Source: Paraburkholderia monticola (GTDB taxonomy: Bacteria; Pseudomonadota; Gammaproteobacteria; Burkholderiales; Burkholderiaceae). Taken from it: DNA of 64,000 nucleotides. The notes below the pieces were generated by a model. The model ran no database searches. It was given only the letters and a program-made list of their open reading frames with translations, and was not told the origin of the DNA. The position numbers and the translations under genes are program-made. The stretch spans positions 62,001-126,000 of the forward strand of contig NZ_LRBG01000039.1 of the NCBI RefSeq assembly GCF_001580545.1, read 5' to 3'. Below, piece by piece: positions 17,740 to 27,934 of the stretch. Every line of letters begins with the position of its first letter. Position 1 is the stretch's first letter.

Positions 17740-17819
17740 ACGAGCGCGCGTGCGCACCAACAGAACAACAACGGCAGCACCATTCCCCATCAGCAGGACA
17801 CCTTGCGCAGGAGACAAAC

Positions 17820-19121
17820 ATGCCTCAGAAGTCGCAGCGTCTGAAACGTATTCAGGTGGTCGCCGTCGTCTTTCTGACGGTTGCTGGCATCGTCAACTAT
17901 CTCGACCGCAGCACGTTGTCGATCGCGAATCATCTGATCAGCGATGAATTGCATCTGTCCGCTTCGCAGATGGGGCTGCTGCTGTCCGCGTTCTCATTGT
18001 CGTATGCGTTCGCGCAACTGCCGGTCGGCGCGCTGCTCGACCGTTTCGGTTCGCGCGTGATGCTCGGGCTCGGCATGCTCGTGTGGTCGGTTGCACAGGT
18101 CGCCGGCGGCTTCATCCAGACGCTCAATCACTTTCTGGGCGCGCGCGTCGTGCTCGGTATCGCCGAGGCACCGCTGTTTCCGGCCGGCGCGAAAGTCGTC
18201 AGCGAATGGTTCGCGGTGCGCGAGCGCGGCACGCCGATCGGCACGTTCATCTCGTCATCGACCATTGCGCCGATGATCGCACCGCCGCTGCTCACCGTGC
18301 TGATGCTTTCCTTCGGATGGCGAACGATGTTCGTGATCATGGGGGTGGTCGGCATCATCGTCGCGCTCGCCTGGTACGTCGTCTATCGCAATCGCAGCGA
18401 AATCGCGCTGACCACGGAAGAGACCGCGCACCTGAACGAAGGTTCGACGACCCAGGACAACCCGCAGGGCTTGAGCTGGTCCGAATGGGGCGCCCTCTTC
18501 AAGCTGCGCAATACGTGGGGCATGATCTTCGGCTTCATGGGCGTGATCTACATGGTGTGGCTCTATCTGACGTGGCTGCCCGGCTATCTGGAGCGCGAGC
18601 GTCATCTGAGCATCGCGCACACCGGCTGGGTCGTCGCGATTCCGTATGTGTTCGGGACGATCGGCATGGCGAGCAGCGGCCTGATCGCCGACTACCTGCT
18701 CAAGCGCGGCATGGCGCCGATCCGCAGCCGCAAGTGGCCGCTGTGCATCGGCCTCGTCGGAGCGGCTGCGTTTACGGTGCCGGCCGCGTATACGCCGAGC
18801 ACGACGCTCGCGGTCGTCTACGTGTCGCTCGCGATGCTGTTCGTGAACCTGTCGAGCGGCAGTGCATGGGCGCTCGTCAGCGTCGCGGCGCCGCGACACC
18901 TGGTGGCCTCGCTCGGCAGCATGCAGAACTTCGGCGGCTATCTGGGCGGCTCGTTCGCGCCGGTGATCACCGGCATCGTCGTCGATCGGACGCATTCGTT
19001 CGTCAATGCGCTGCTGATCAGCGCGGCCGTCGCGTTCGCGGCGGCGCTGGTCTATCTGTTCGTCGTCAAGGAAGTGGCGCCCGTGCCGCTCGCGAGCGCG
19101 ATCGAAACCCAACCCACCTGA
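17820..19121 (+). CDS. MFS transporter, anion:cation symporter type
   Basis: This 433-residue, 12-helix major facilitator resembles the ACS family (hexuronate, glucarate, galactonate and phthalate type importers). The N-terminus reads VFLTVAGIVNYLDRSTLSIA, the classic NYxDR signature, and the loop 2-3 motif is GALLDRFGSRVMLG. AGGAGACA precedes the ATG. It is the second gene of the cupin operon and presumably brings in the substrate, most likely an organic acid. Confidence 0.9.
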   Translation: MPQKSQRLKRIQVVAVVFLTVAGIVNYLDRSTLSIANHLISDELHLSASQMGLLLSAFSLSYAFAQLPVGALLDRFGSRVMLGLGMLVWSVAQVAGGFIQTLNHFLGARVVLGIAEAPLFPAGAKVVSEWFAVRERGTPIGTFISSSTIAPMIAPPLLTVLMLSFGWRTMFVIMGVVGIIVALAWYVVYRNRSEIALTTEETAHLNEGSTTQDNPQGLSWSEWGALFKLRNTWGMIFGFMGVIYMVWLYLTWLPGYLERERHLSIAHTGWVVAIPYVFGTIGMASSGLIADYLLKRGMAPIRSRKWPLCIGLVGAAAFTVPAAYTPSTTLAVVYVSLAMLFVNLSSGSAWALVSVAAPRHLVASLGSMQNFGGYLGGSFAPVITGIVVDRTHSFVNALLISAAVAFAAALVYLFVVKEVAPVPLASAIETQPT

Positions 19122-19134
19122 GGCGGCGTTTCAC

Positions 19135-19863
19135 ATGACCTTTCAGAACCAGCTACTCGAAGGCAAAACCGCGCTCGTGACCGGCGGCTTGTCCGGCATC
19201 GGCGCGGCGATCGCCAACGCGCTCGCGCAACTCGGCGCGCACACGGTCGCGGCCGGCCTGCCGCTGCCTGAAGGCGCGCCCGATACGCTGAATTGCGAGA
19301 TCGCCCGCGTCACGCTCGACGTACGCTCGACAGAGGCCGTCACCGCCGCGGTAAGCGCGTTCGAGCGTCTCGACATCGTGATCAATTGCGCGGGTGTGAT
19401 CAGCCGCGGCGAGGAGCATCGCCTCGACGTGTTCGAACGTGTGATGGATATCAACCTGAACGGCACGATGCGCGTGTGCGCGGCCGCGCGCGACTTGCTG
19501 AAGGCATCCACCGGCTGCATCGTCAATACGGCATCGATGCTCAGTTTTTTCGGCGGCGGGCTCGTGCCGGCCTATAGCGCGAGCAAGGGCGCGGTCGCGC
19601 AACTGACGAAGTCGCTCGCGCTCGCTTACGCCGCCGACGGCATTCGCGTCAACGCGATCGCGCCGGGCTGGATCGCGACGCCGCTCACCCAGGCGTTGCA
19701 GGACGATGACGGCCGCTCGCAGGCCATCATCGAGCGCACGCCGCTGCGTCGCTGGGGCACACCCGAAGAAGTCGCGCAGGTCGCGGTGTTTCTGTGCACC
19801 CCGGCGGCTTCGTTCATGACGGGCGCGATCGTGCCGGTCGACGGCGGGTATCTCGTCGCGTGA
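19135..19863 (+). CDS. SDR-family NAD(P)-dependent oxidoreductase
   Basis: This 242-residue classical short-chain dehydrogenase has the cofactor motif TGGLSGIG (about residues 16-23), NCAGV (about 82-86), and the catalytic Y-x-x-x-K in YSASKGA (about 146-152) with its upstream serine. The C-terminal PVDGGYLVA end is typical. It follows the MFS gene by 13 bases in the same operon, so it probably oxidises or reduces the imported compound or its product. Substrate unknown. Confidence 0.92.
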   Translation: MTFQNQLLEGKTALVTGGLSGIGAAIANALAQLGAHTVAAGLPLPEGAPDTLNCEIARVTLDVRSTEAVTAAVSAFERLDIVINCAGVISRGEEHRLDVFERVMDINLNGTMRVCAAARDLLKASTGCIVNTASMLSFFGGGLVPAYSASKGAVAQLTKSLALAYAADGIRVNAIAPGWIATPLTQALQDDDGRSQAIIERTPLRRWGTPEEVAQVAVFLCTPAASFMTGAIVPVDGGYLVA

Positions 19864-19905
19864 TCGAGCAGGCATAATTGCGCACCCCTACCCTGCCTCT
19901 GTGCG

Positions 19906-20754
19906 ATGTCGCGTTCCGCTTCCAAACCCCCTGCTCGCGCCGGCACTGCTGCCGCCAGGCAAGTCGACGCTAAAGCCGACACCAAGGCCGTCGCCGGCGC
20001 CGCCGCGTTCTCGAAGTTCATCGCGGTGCTGCAATTGATCGCCGACGCGCAATCGCCGCCCAACGTCGCGAAGCTGAGCGCGGCGAGCGGCTATCCGCGC
20101 CCGACCGTGCATCGCATCGTCGCCGCCTTGCAGGCCGAAGGGCTGATCGTCGCGACCGGCAGCGGCAACACGTTTGGCCTCGGCGCGCGCCTGATCAATC
20201 TCGCGAGCCATAGCTGGGAGCGCTCGGACTTGCGGCTCGCGGCCGTCGACGCGTTGATGGCACTGCGCGACCTCACCTCGGAGACGATCCACCTCGCGGT
20301 GCCGAGCCAGGGCGAGATGGTCTACATCGAGAAGCTGGAGAGCCCGCACGCGGTGCGCATGGCCTCGCGGATCGGCACGCGGGTGTCGCTGACCTCGAGC
20401 TCGGTCGGCAAGGCATATCTGGCCACACTTGGCGAGCCGGAGCGCGAGGCGCTGCTGAAGGACGCGCCGCTCGCGCGGTTCACCGAGCACACGCTGACCG
20501 ATCTGGACGCCGTGCGCCGCGAGCTCGAAGCGACCGTACAACGCGGCTACGCGGAGGATCGCGAGGAGAACGAAGCATCGATCTGCTGCTACGGCGCGGC
20601 GATTCGCGGCCCCGACGGTCGCGCGCTCGGCTGCGTGAGCATCAGCATGCCGACCTTCCGCCAACGCGACGATGTGCAAGCCGCTTACATCGAGCCCCTG
20701 CTCGCGGCGTGCCGCACGATCGCGGCCCGCCTGGGCCCGGGCAGCGAAAGATAG
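19906..20754 (+). CDS. IclR-family transcriptional regulator
   Basis: This 282-residue regulator has an N-terminal winged helix (about residues 38-90, with LSAASGYPRPTVHRIVAAL as separate segments LSAASGYPRPT and VHRIVAALQ) and a C-terminal IclR effector domain (about 105-275, with SSSVGKAYLATL and GCVSISMP). The first 30 residues are an Ala/Lys-rich extension. It is 42 bases past the SDR gene in the same direction and most likely regulates this catabolic cluster through the palindrome upstream of the cupin gene. Confidence 0.92.
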   Translation: MSRSASKPPARAGTAAARQVDAKADTKAVAGAAAFSKFIAVLQLIADAQSPPNVAKLSAASGYPRPTVHRIVAALQAEGLIVATGSGNTFGLGARLINLASHSWERSDLRLAAVDALMALRDLTSETIHLAVPSQGEMVYIEKLESPHAVRMASRIGTRVSLTSSSVGKAYLATLGEPEREALLKDAPLARFTEHTLTDLDAVRRELEATVQRGYAEDREENEASICCYGAAIRGPDGRALGCVSISMPTFRQRDDVQAAYIEPLLAACRTIAARLGPGSER

Positions 20755-20908
20755 CGGACGATGGTGCCACATCACGGCCGCGCCCGTCGATAAACTGCTA
20801 TTCTTGCTGTCGCGCGGCCGCTCTTGCCGCGAGCCGCATGCAAGCGGCAGACCCCGACAGCCTCCCGGCGGCGCTCACGCGCCCGACTTTGCACAGACAG
20901 GAATACGC

Positions 20909-21952
<1,044 letters not shown>

Positions 21953-21974
21953 AGCGCGTGCCCTCCACCGAGCG

Positions 21975-22493
21975 ATGACGCCACAGCCCGCCTACGAGCC
22001 CCCCGTCGACGAAACCGAATTGCTGCTGAAATGGATTCGCCGCGCGCGCGAGTCGCAGATGAGCCATTACGACATGGCGGACCTGCTGTCGGCGCGCGAG
22101 CGCGGCATCGGCTGGCTCGTGACCGTGCTGACCGCGTTCGTCGGCACGGCGGTGTTCGCGTCGTTGAGCACGCCGCCGGTGTCGATCGAGATGCGGATTT
22201 TCGTTGGGCTCGTCAGCGTGGCGGCGGTGATTTCGGCCGCCTTGCAGATGTTCCTGCGTTATGCCGAGCGTGCCGAGAAGCATCGCGCGGCCGGTGCGCG
22301 CTACGGCGCGGTGCGCCGGCGGCTCGAAGCCGTGTTTGCCGGCGACGCCGACGCGCGCGAAGCGCACTACCTCACCGCGATCCGTACCGAACTCGACCGG
22401 CTCGCGGAGGATTCGCCGAATGTGCCGCCGCGTGTCTTCTATCGCACGCAGCGCACGTTGAGGGCGGACAAACCACACCGGCGGGATGTGTAA
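21975..22493 (+). CDS. SLATT-like two-helix membrane protein
   Basis: This 172-residue protein has two adjacent membrane helices (about residues 50-67 and 76-96) between an N-terminal cytosolic helix (LLKWIRRARESQ) and a long basic C-terminal helix whose pattern AEKHRAAGARYGAVRRRLEAV matches SLATT proteins (as AEKHRAAGARY and VRRRLEAV). SLATT domains are proposed pore-forming effectors in nucleotide-signalled conflict systems, but also occur alone. No SMODS-type cyclase or SLOG sensor gene is next to it. It starts 22 bases after mreB and may be cotranscribed. Role unknown. Confidence 0.7.
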   Translation: MTPQPAYEPPVDETELLLKWIRRARESQMSHYDMADLLSARERGIGWLVTVLTAFVGTAVFASLSTPPVSIEMRIFVGLVSVAAVISAALQMFLRYAERAEKHRAAGARYGAVRRRLEAVFAGDADAREAHYLTAIRTELDRLAEDSPNVPPRVFYRTQRTLRADKPHRRDV

Positions 22494-22523
22494 AACGCGC
22501 CGAATGCGGCTTGTCGTTTCAGT

Positions 22524-23219
22524 TCACAAATCGTCCGCGCTGATCCCCAGCTCCGTCGCCATGCGACGCACGACGACCTGCAGCCGGCTGACTTCATCGG
22601 CGAGGCGTTTCTGCTCGGCTTTCAGCGCCTCGAACGCGGACAGCGGCACGCTCTCGTCCTCGCTCGCGGCAGACTGCGCGATCTCGCTCACGCTGACCTC
22701 GCCGCACAACAGATGCATCCAGCGCGGCTCGCGTTCGCCCGCCATGCGCGGCAGCCGGACGACGCGAGCCGGATCGTTCGCGGCAAGCTCGTCGAGAAAC
22801 GCCTCGACCGACGAAATATCGGCGAAACCATGGAAGCGCGCGCTGTTCAGGCGCAATTCGGCGGCCGTTTGCGGGCCGCGCAGCAGCAGCGTGGTCAGCA
22901 GCGCGACCGACTGTCCGGGCAGCCCGAGCACGCGGTTCATGTTGTGTTCGAAGCGCGGCACGCGGCTGCTGCTGCCTTCGAACACGAGGCTCAGGCGTTT
23001 CAATCCGTCGATGGCGGTCAGCACCTCGGCCTCGGTCGCGTTCATCACCGGCGCGCGGCCGGTCTTCTGATTGCAGCCGAGCGTCAGCGCGTTCAGCGAC
23101 AGCGGATAGCTGTCGGGCACCGTGTGCTGCTTTTCGACGAGCACGCCGAGAACACGTCCTTCGAGCGTGGTCAGCGCGCGCAGCGGAGGGCGGGAAGGAG
23201 CGTCGGGAGTGGAATTCAT
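22524..23219 (-). CDS. yceH: YceH/DUF480 family protein
   Basis: This 231-residue protein matches the YceH (UPF0502, DUF480) family, made of two winged-helix domains. Recognisable segments are LEGRVLGVLVEKQHTVPDSYPLSLNAL (as LEGRVLGVLVEK and PDSYPLSLNAL) and QKTGRAPVMN near the N-terminus, then LLLRGPQTAAELRLN in the second half. The C-terminal 40 residues form a predicted coiled coil (EALKAEQKRLADEVSRL). Its molecular function is not established. It converges on the SLATT-like gene. Confidence 0.9.
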   Translation of the reverse strand: MNSTPDAPSRPPLRALTTLEGRVLGVLVEKQHTVPDSYPLSLNALTLGCNQKTGRAPVMNATEAEVLTAIDGLKRLSLVFEGSSSRVPRFEHNMNRVLGLPGQSVALLTTLLLRGPQTAAELRLNSARFHGFADISSVEAFLDELAANDPARVVRLPRMAGEREPRWMHLLCGEVSVSEIAQSAASEDESVPLSAFEALKAEQKRLADEVSRLQVVVRRMATELGISADDL

Positions 23220-23306
23220 GGGGATGCGAGGTCTCTTGGAAGATGCGCGCCGTTCGCGGCTGGAAGGCGCGTTCTGTCAGGTGGGCAATATGCTAAACGC
23301 CGCCGC

Positions 23307-23702
23307 TCAAGCCGTCTTCGAATACTTGAACGTGCCCTGCGCGCTCGCGATCAGCAGTTTGCCGTCCACCCATGCTTCGGCGCGCGAAAAGAAAATCGAG
23401 CGGCCTGCCCGTTCGAGAAAACCCTTCGCCGTGACCGACGCCCCGAGCCCCTTGTCGAGATAGTTGGTGGTCAGCGACAGCGTGAAGCCATGCCGCGCTG
23501 GCTGCCCCGCCGGCGCGTAAAGGCCCGCGTAGCCCGCGGCGGCGTCGAGCAGGGTCGCGATCGCGCCGCCTTGCAGCACGCCCTGACGATTGAGCTTGCT
23601 CGCGTCGATCGACATCAGCAGTTCGGCGTAACCGTCGCGCCATTGCGTCAGACGCACACCGAGCGATTCGAGAAACGGGTTGTCGATGGGGAAGTCGGAC
23701 AT
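23307..23702 (-). CDS. PaaI-type hotdog thioesterase
   Basis: This 131-residue protein belongs to the hotdog-fold thioesterase group (PaaI/YdiI-like) that hydrolyses acyl-CoA thioesters. The active-site region is LNRQGVLQGGAIATLLDAAAGYAGL (seen as NRQGVLQGGAIATLLD), with the usual HGG histidine replaced here by glutamine (VLQGG), a variation that occurs in the family. The start at 23702 (MSDFP) is preferred; longer reading from 23804 adds an Arg/Cys-rich stretch unlike the family. Confidence 0.82.
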   Translation of the reverse strand: MSDFPIDNPFLESLGVRLTQWRDGYAELLMSIDASKLNRQGVLQGGAIATLLDAAAGYAGLYAPAGQPARHGFTLSLTTNYLDKGLGASVTAKGFLERAGRSIFFSRAEAWVDGKLLIASAQGTFKYSKTA

Positions 23703-23847
23703 GATTCGGGCCTTGCCAGTGTCGGATCGGATCATCAGCATACCCGCGAACGCGCGGCGGCAGCGCCGGGACGCGCACGCGCATGCGGGCAAAATCCGCG
23801 GCATCTGCTAGTGTGAGTGAATCAGCATTCCGTTTCGTGGAGAGTCG

Positions 23848-24078
23848 ATGGCGTCCAACCGCCTGACCGATGCGCAGATCGCCGCCGAAGCGACGCGCCG
23901 CCTCGCGTGGGACGCCGCCATCCCGCCCGGCGCCGTGCTCGTGAAAGTCGCGCGGGGGCGCATCACGCTGTCGGGCGAGCTTCAGCACGAAGCCCAGCGC
24001 ACCGCGATGCTCGAAGACGTGAGGCGGCTGTTCGGTGTCACCGGCATCGTGGACCGTACCGTCGTCACGACGGGCTGA
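23848..24078 (+). CDS. BON-domain small protein
   Basis: This 76-residue protein is a single BON domain, with the pattern LAWDAAIPPGAVLVKVARGRITLSGEL (seen as VKVARGRITLSGEL) and VRRLFGVTGIVDRTVV. BON domains are found in osmotic-stress and membrane-associated proteins and often bind lipids. It has no signal peptide, so it is probably cytosolic. GGAGAG lies just before ATG 23848. Confidence 0.8.
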   Translation: MASNRLTDAQIAAEATRRLAWDAAIPPGAVLVKVARGRITLSGELQHEAQRTAMLEDVRRLFGVTGIVDRTVVTTG

Positions 24079-24103
24079 CGGAGCTGACGGGGCTGACGCA
24101 GGC

Positions 24104-25255
24104 TCAGCCGGCGCCCGCCTCCAGCAGTGCCCGGCAATGCCGCGAGATCTGTCTTTCCTCCTCCGTGTGCAGCACCCTCACCTTGCCGCCCGGCTCGTTC
24201 TCGACGAGCCCGAGGAACGCGAGCCCATCGCACACGCGCCGCCGAACCTCCACGCTGTGCTCGCCGATCCCGCCGGTCAACACGAGCAGATCGATGCCGC
24301 CGAGCAGTGCCGCGTAGCCGCCGATCGTTTTGCGCACCGCGGTCGCGAACGCATCGAGTGCGAGCGACGCGCGCGCGTCGCCTGCCGCCACGCGCTTTTC
24401 GAGCGCCTGCATATCGCTTTCGCCATCCGCATAGCCGGCGAGACCGCTGTGGCGATTGAGCAGCGTTTCGAGCGCATCGGCGTCGAGGCGTTCCGCGCGC
24501 ATCAGATACAGCAGGACGCCCGGATCGAGGTCGCCGCAGCGCGTGCCCATCGGGATGCCGCCCGTCGGCGTCAAGCCCATCGAGGTATCGACCGAACGAC
24601 CATCGAGCAGCGCGCACACGCTCGAGCCGTTGCCGAGATGCGCGAACACCGCGCGCGACGGCAACGCGTCGCCGAGTTGCCGCACCAGCGATTCGTACGA
24701 GAGCCCGTGAAAGCCATAGCGGATCACGCCGGCGTCCGCATAGCGGTGCGGCAACGCGAACTGCGCGGCGCGCGGCGGCAGCGTCGCGTGAAACGCGGTG
24801 TCGAAGCACGCGAAGTGCGGCGCGTCGCCGAAGATCTGCGTCGCCTCGTCGATCAACGCGAGTGCCGGCGGGATATGCAATGGCGCGAAGTGCAGCGCCT
24901 CGCGCAACTGCCGCCGCACCGCCTCGGTGATGCGCTGGTGCGTGCGCAGATGCGGGCCGCCATGCACGACCCGATGCCCCACCGCCGAGGGGCGCGCATG
25001 ATGCTGTCGCGCGAGCACCTGCGAGAGCTTCTGCAAGGCGTCGGTCTGCGATTCGAGCAGATGCTCCTGCTGCAACAGCACGCGGCCGTCGGCCGCTTTG
25101 ATCCGCAGCCGGCCGTCGTCGCGGCCGATGCCTTCGGCCGCGCCTTCGAGCAGCAGCGTTTCGTCGCCGTCCCGTTGTGCAAAGAGCCCGAACTTCAGCG
25201 ACGACGAGCCGCTATTGAGCACCAGAATCGTCCGTTCCTGATCGTCGTTTTGCAT
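24104..25255 (-). CDS. ackA: Acetate kinase
   Basis: This 383-residue kinase interconverts acetyl phosphate plus ADP and acetate plus ATP. Motifs include the N-terminal LVLNSGSSSLKFGLF, VVHGGP (about residues 90-95), FDTAFHATLPP, RYGFHGLS, HLGNGSSVCAL and LTGGIGEHSVEVR. It lies 11 bases downstream of the phosphoketolase stop, with GAGGAC as ribosome site, so the pair form an operon in which phosphoketolase makes acetyl phosphate and this enzyme turns it into ATP and acetate. It is slightly shorter than the usual 400 residues. The open frame runs much farther upstream, but only antiphase to xfp. Confidence 0.96.
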   Translation of the reverse strand: MQNDDQERTILVLNSGSSSLKFGLFAQRDGDETLLLEGAAEGIGRDDGRLRIKAADGRVLLQQEHLLESQTDALQKLSQVLARQHHARPSAVGHRVVHGGPHLRTHQRITEAVRRQLREALHFAPLHIPPALALIDEATQIFGDAPHFACFDTAFHATLPPRAAQFALPHRYADAGVIRYGFHGLSYESLVRQLGDALPSRAVFAHLGNGSSVCALLDGRSVDTSMGLTPTGGIPMGTRCGDLDPGVLLYLMRAERLDADALETLLNRHSGLAGYADGESDMQALEKRVAAGDARASLALDAFATAVRKTIGGYAALLGGIDLLVLTGGIGEHSVEVRRRVCDGLAFLGLVENEPGGKVRVLHTEEERQISRHCRALLEAGAG

Positions 25256-25266
25256 GACGTCCTCGC

Positions 25267-27660
25267 TCAGCCTTTCCAGGTCCAGTTGCGGATTTCCTCC
25301 TTGTCGATCCCTTCCTCGTGCGCATACGCGAGATGCTCGATGATCTGCCCGCGCAGCCACTCCTTCGTGTGATCGCCGACGCCGCTCAACGAAGGCACGC
25401 GGTCGATCGCATCGATCGCCAGCGTGAAGCGATCGACCCCGTTGATGATCGCGAGTTCGAGCGGCGTGTTGATATTGCCCTTCTCGCGATACCCATGCAC
25501 GTGGATGTTCTCGTGATTCTGACGGTTGTACGTGAGCTTGTGCACGAGCGTCGCATACGAATGGAAGTTGAAAATCACCGGCTTGCTGGTCGTGAACAGC
25601 GAGTCGAAATCGCGGTCGGACAGTCCATGCGGATGCGCATGCTCGGGCATCAGGCGGAACAGATCGACCACGTTGACGAAGCGGATCTTCAGCGTCGCAA
25701 AGCGCTCCTTCAGGATCTGCGCGGCGGCGAGCGCTTCCATCGTCGCGATGTCGCCCGCGCACGCGATCACGACGTCCGGCTCGACGCCCTGGTCGGTCGA
25801 GGCCCAGTCCCAGATGCCGATGCCCTTCGTGCAATGCGTGACGGCCGCGTCCATGTCGAGATAGGTCAGATGCGGCTGCTTGTCGGAGACGATCACGTTC
25901 ACGTAGTCGCGCGTGCGCAGGCAGTGATCGGCAACGCTCAACAGACAGTTCGCGTCGGGCGGCAGATAGATGCGCACGACGTCCGGACTCTTGTTCGTGA
26001 CCACGTCGAGAAAACCCGGGTCCTGGTGCGTGAAGCCGTTGTGATCCTGGCGCCACACGAGCGAGGTGATCAGCAGATTGATCGACGGCACCGGTTGCCG
26101 CCAGCCGAGATCGCGCTTGGCCTTTTCGAGCCACTTCGCGTGCTGGTTGAACATCGAGTCGATCACGTGCACGAACGCCTCGTAGGTCGCGAAGAGGCCG
26201 TGGCGGCCGGTCAGCACGTAGCCTTCGAACCAGCCTTCGAGCGTGTGCTCGCTGAGCATTTCCATCACGCGGCCAGCGGGCGACAGGTCGCCACCGTCGG
26301 CATCGCTCGCTTCGAGCCCGGCGAGCCAGGTCTTGCCCGAGGCTTCATAGACCGCCTGCAGCTTGTTGCTCGCGGTTTCGTCGGGGCCGAACAGCCGGAA
26401 GTTCGACATGTTGTTGCGCATCACGTCGCGCAGGAACGTGCCGAGCACGGCGGTCGGCGAGGTATTCTCCGCCGCCGGTTTTTTCACGGCCACCGCGTAG
26501 TCGCGAAACGGCGGCATATCGAGCATCTTGCACAGCAGGCCGCCGTTCGCGTGCGGATTCGCACTGATACGGCGCGCGCCTTCGGGCGCGAGCGCGCGCA
26601 GTTCGTCGACGAGCCGGCCGTTCGCGTCGAACAACGTGTCGGGGCCGTAGCTGCGCAGCCACTCCTCGACGATCTTCAGGCTCTTGCGGTTGGTCGCCGG
26701 ATCGAGCACCGGCACCTGATGCGCGCGCCACGAGCCTTCCACCTTGTGACCGTCGACCTCCTTCGGCCCGGTCCAGCCCTTTGGCGAGCGCAGCACGATC
26801 ATCGGCCAGCGCGGCCGCGTGGTGTCGTTGTTCTGCCGCGCATGTTGCTGGATCGCGCGAATTTCGCCGATGCATTGTTCGAGCGTCGCGGCCATCTGCT
26901 GATGCATCGTGGCGGGGTCGTCGCCCTCGACGAAATACGGCTTGTGGCCATAGCCGACCATCAAGGCTTCGAGCTCTTCCCGCGGAATGCGCGCGAGCAG
27001 CGTCGGATTGGCGATCTTGTAGCCATTCAGATGCAGCACCGGCAGCACGGCACCGTCGCGGATCGGGTTCAGGAATTTGTTCGAGTGCCAGGAGGTGGCG
27101 AGCGGACCGGTTTCCGCTTCGCCGTCGCCGATCATCACGGTGACGATCAGCTCGGGGTTGTCGAACGCGGCGCCGTAGCCGTGCGACAGGCTGTAGCCGA
27201 GTTCGCCGCCTTCGTGAATCGAGCCCGGTGTTTCCGGCGTGCAATGCGAACCGATGCCGCCGGGAAACGAGAATTGCCGGAAAAAGCGTCGCATGCCGGC
27301 TTCGTCCTCGCTGCGGTCCGGATAGATCTCCGAGTAATGCCCTTCCAGATAGCAGTGCGCGAGGCTCGCGGGTGCGCCGTGGCCGGGACCGGACAGATAG
27401 ATCATGTCGAGGTCGAGCTTGCGGATCAGCCGGTTCAGATGCACCAGCACGAAACTCTGCCCGGCGTCGGAGCCCCAGTGACCCAGCAACCGGTTCTTGA
27501 TGTGCTCGGGTTTCAGCGCTTCGCGCAGCAACGGGTTGTCGCGCAGATAGATCATGCCGACCGACAGGTAATTGCAGGCTCGCCAGTAGCGGTCCATGTT
27601 GCGCAGTGTGTCGGGGTCCAGAACTTGTGGCGGGGTGGATTGCGAGCTTGATTCGGCCAT
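25267..27660 (-). CDS. xfp: Phosphoketolase (xylulose-5-P/fructose-6-P)
   Basis: This 797-residue thiamine-diphosphate enzyme splits xylulose 5-phosphate (and possibly fructose 6-phosphate) into acetyl phosphate and a smaller sugar phosphate. It shows the family signatures EGGELGYSLSHGYGA (about residues 158-172), the thiamine-diphosphate motif GDGEAETGPL, and HGLFATYEAFVHVIDSM. The length is standard. It is the first gene of an operon with ackA. A nine-pair hairpin lies about 50 bases upstream of the start. In proteobacteria this pair gives a carbon-conserving bypass and can feed acetyl units for polymer storage. Confidence 0.96.
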   Translation of the reverse strand: MAESSSQSTPPQVLDPDTLRNMDRYWRACNYLSVGMIYLRDNPLLREALKPEHIKNRLLGHWGSDAGQSFVLVHLNRLIRKLDLDMIYLSGPGHGAPASLAHCYLEGHYSEIYPDRSEDEAGMRRFFRQFSFPGGIGSHCTPETPGSIHEGGELGYSLSHGYGAAFDNPELIVTVMIGDGEAETGPLATSWHSNKFLNPIRDGAVLPVLHLNGYKIANPTLLARIPREELEALMVGYGHKPYFVEGDDPATMHQQMAATLEQCIGEIRAIQQHARQNNDTTRPRWPMIVLRSPKGWTGPKEVDGHKVEGSWRAHQVPVLDPATNRKSLKIVEEWLRSYGPDTLFDANGRLVDELRALAPEGARRISANPHANGGLLCKMLDMPPFRDYAVAVKKPAAENTSPTAVLGTFLRDVMRNNMSNFRLFGPDETASNKLQAVYEASGKTWLAGLEASDADGGDLSPAGRVMEMLSEHTLEGWFEGYVLTGRHGLFATYEAFVHVIDSMFNQHAKWLEKAKRDLGWRQPVPSINLLITSLVWRQDHNGFTHQDPGFLDVVTNKSPDVVRIYLPPDANCLLSVADHCLRTRDYVNVIVSDKQPHLTYLDMDAAVTHCTKGIGIWDWASTDQGVEPDVVIACAGDIATMEALAAAQILKERFATLKIRFVNVVDLFRLMPEHAHPHGLSDRDFDSLFTTSKPVIFNFHSYATLVHKLTYNRQNHENIHVHGYREKGNINTPLELAIINGVDRFTLAIDAIDRVPSLSGVGDHTKEWLRGQIIEHLAYAHEEGIDKEEIRNWTWKG

Positions 27661-27712
27661 GGCGTCACTCCTCGAAAAGGACTGTCAGGCTGGTTGGCGG
27701 ATGATGGTGGTG

Positions 27713-27735
27713 GCCGCCTCGGTGCACGAGGCGGC
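27713..27735. promoter_or_regulatory. Hairpin upstream of xfp
   Basis: GCCGCCTCG pairs perfectly with CGAGGCGGC around a five-base loop, 53 bases before the phosphoketolase start. No T-tract follows in the gene's direction, so it could be an operator palindrome or a 5'-leader stem rather than a terminator. Confidence 0.5.
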
Positions 27736-27934
27736 ATGCTCGGATCGGGCATCGCACGGTCCGTTGCGCTCGAAACGAAGCCGTGCTGCGCGAGTCAAAT
27801 GTATTAAGCTGCTCAAACCGGGGGCGAACGCTCGTCCCTCACAGTATGTCGCGCCGAATGTGGCATTCGTACTGCACTGCCCGTGCGCTACGTGCTTTCT
27901 TTTCGTGTTCCTTTGTCTCAGGTCAATGGCCGCC

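Noticed and set aside
21975..22493. Complete CBASS-type conflict system
   Set aside because: No cyclase, SLOG or other sensor gene neighbours the SLATT-like protein, so a full defence system is not supported.
25318..27651. A 777-codon open frame on the plus strand antisense to xfp
   Set aside because: It is exactly opposite a strongly conserved phosphoketolase gene, is Arg/His/Asp-rich, has no family pattern, and follows from the third-position GC bias of the real gene.
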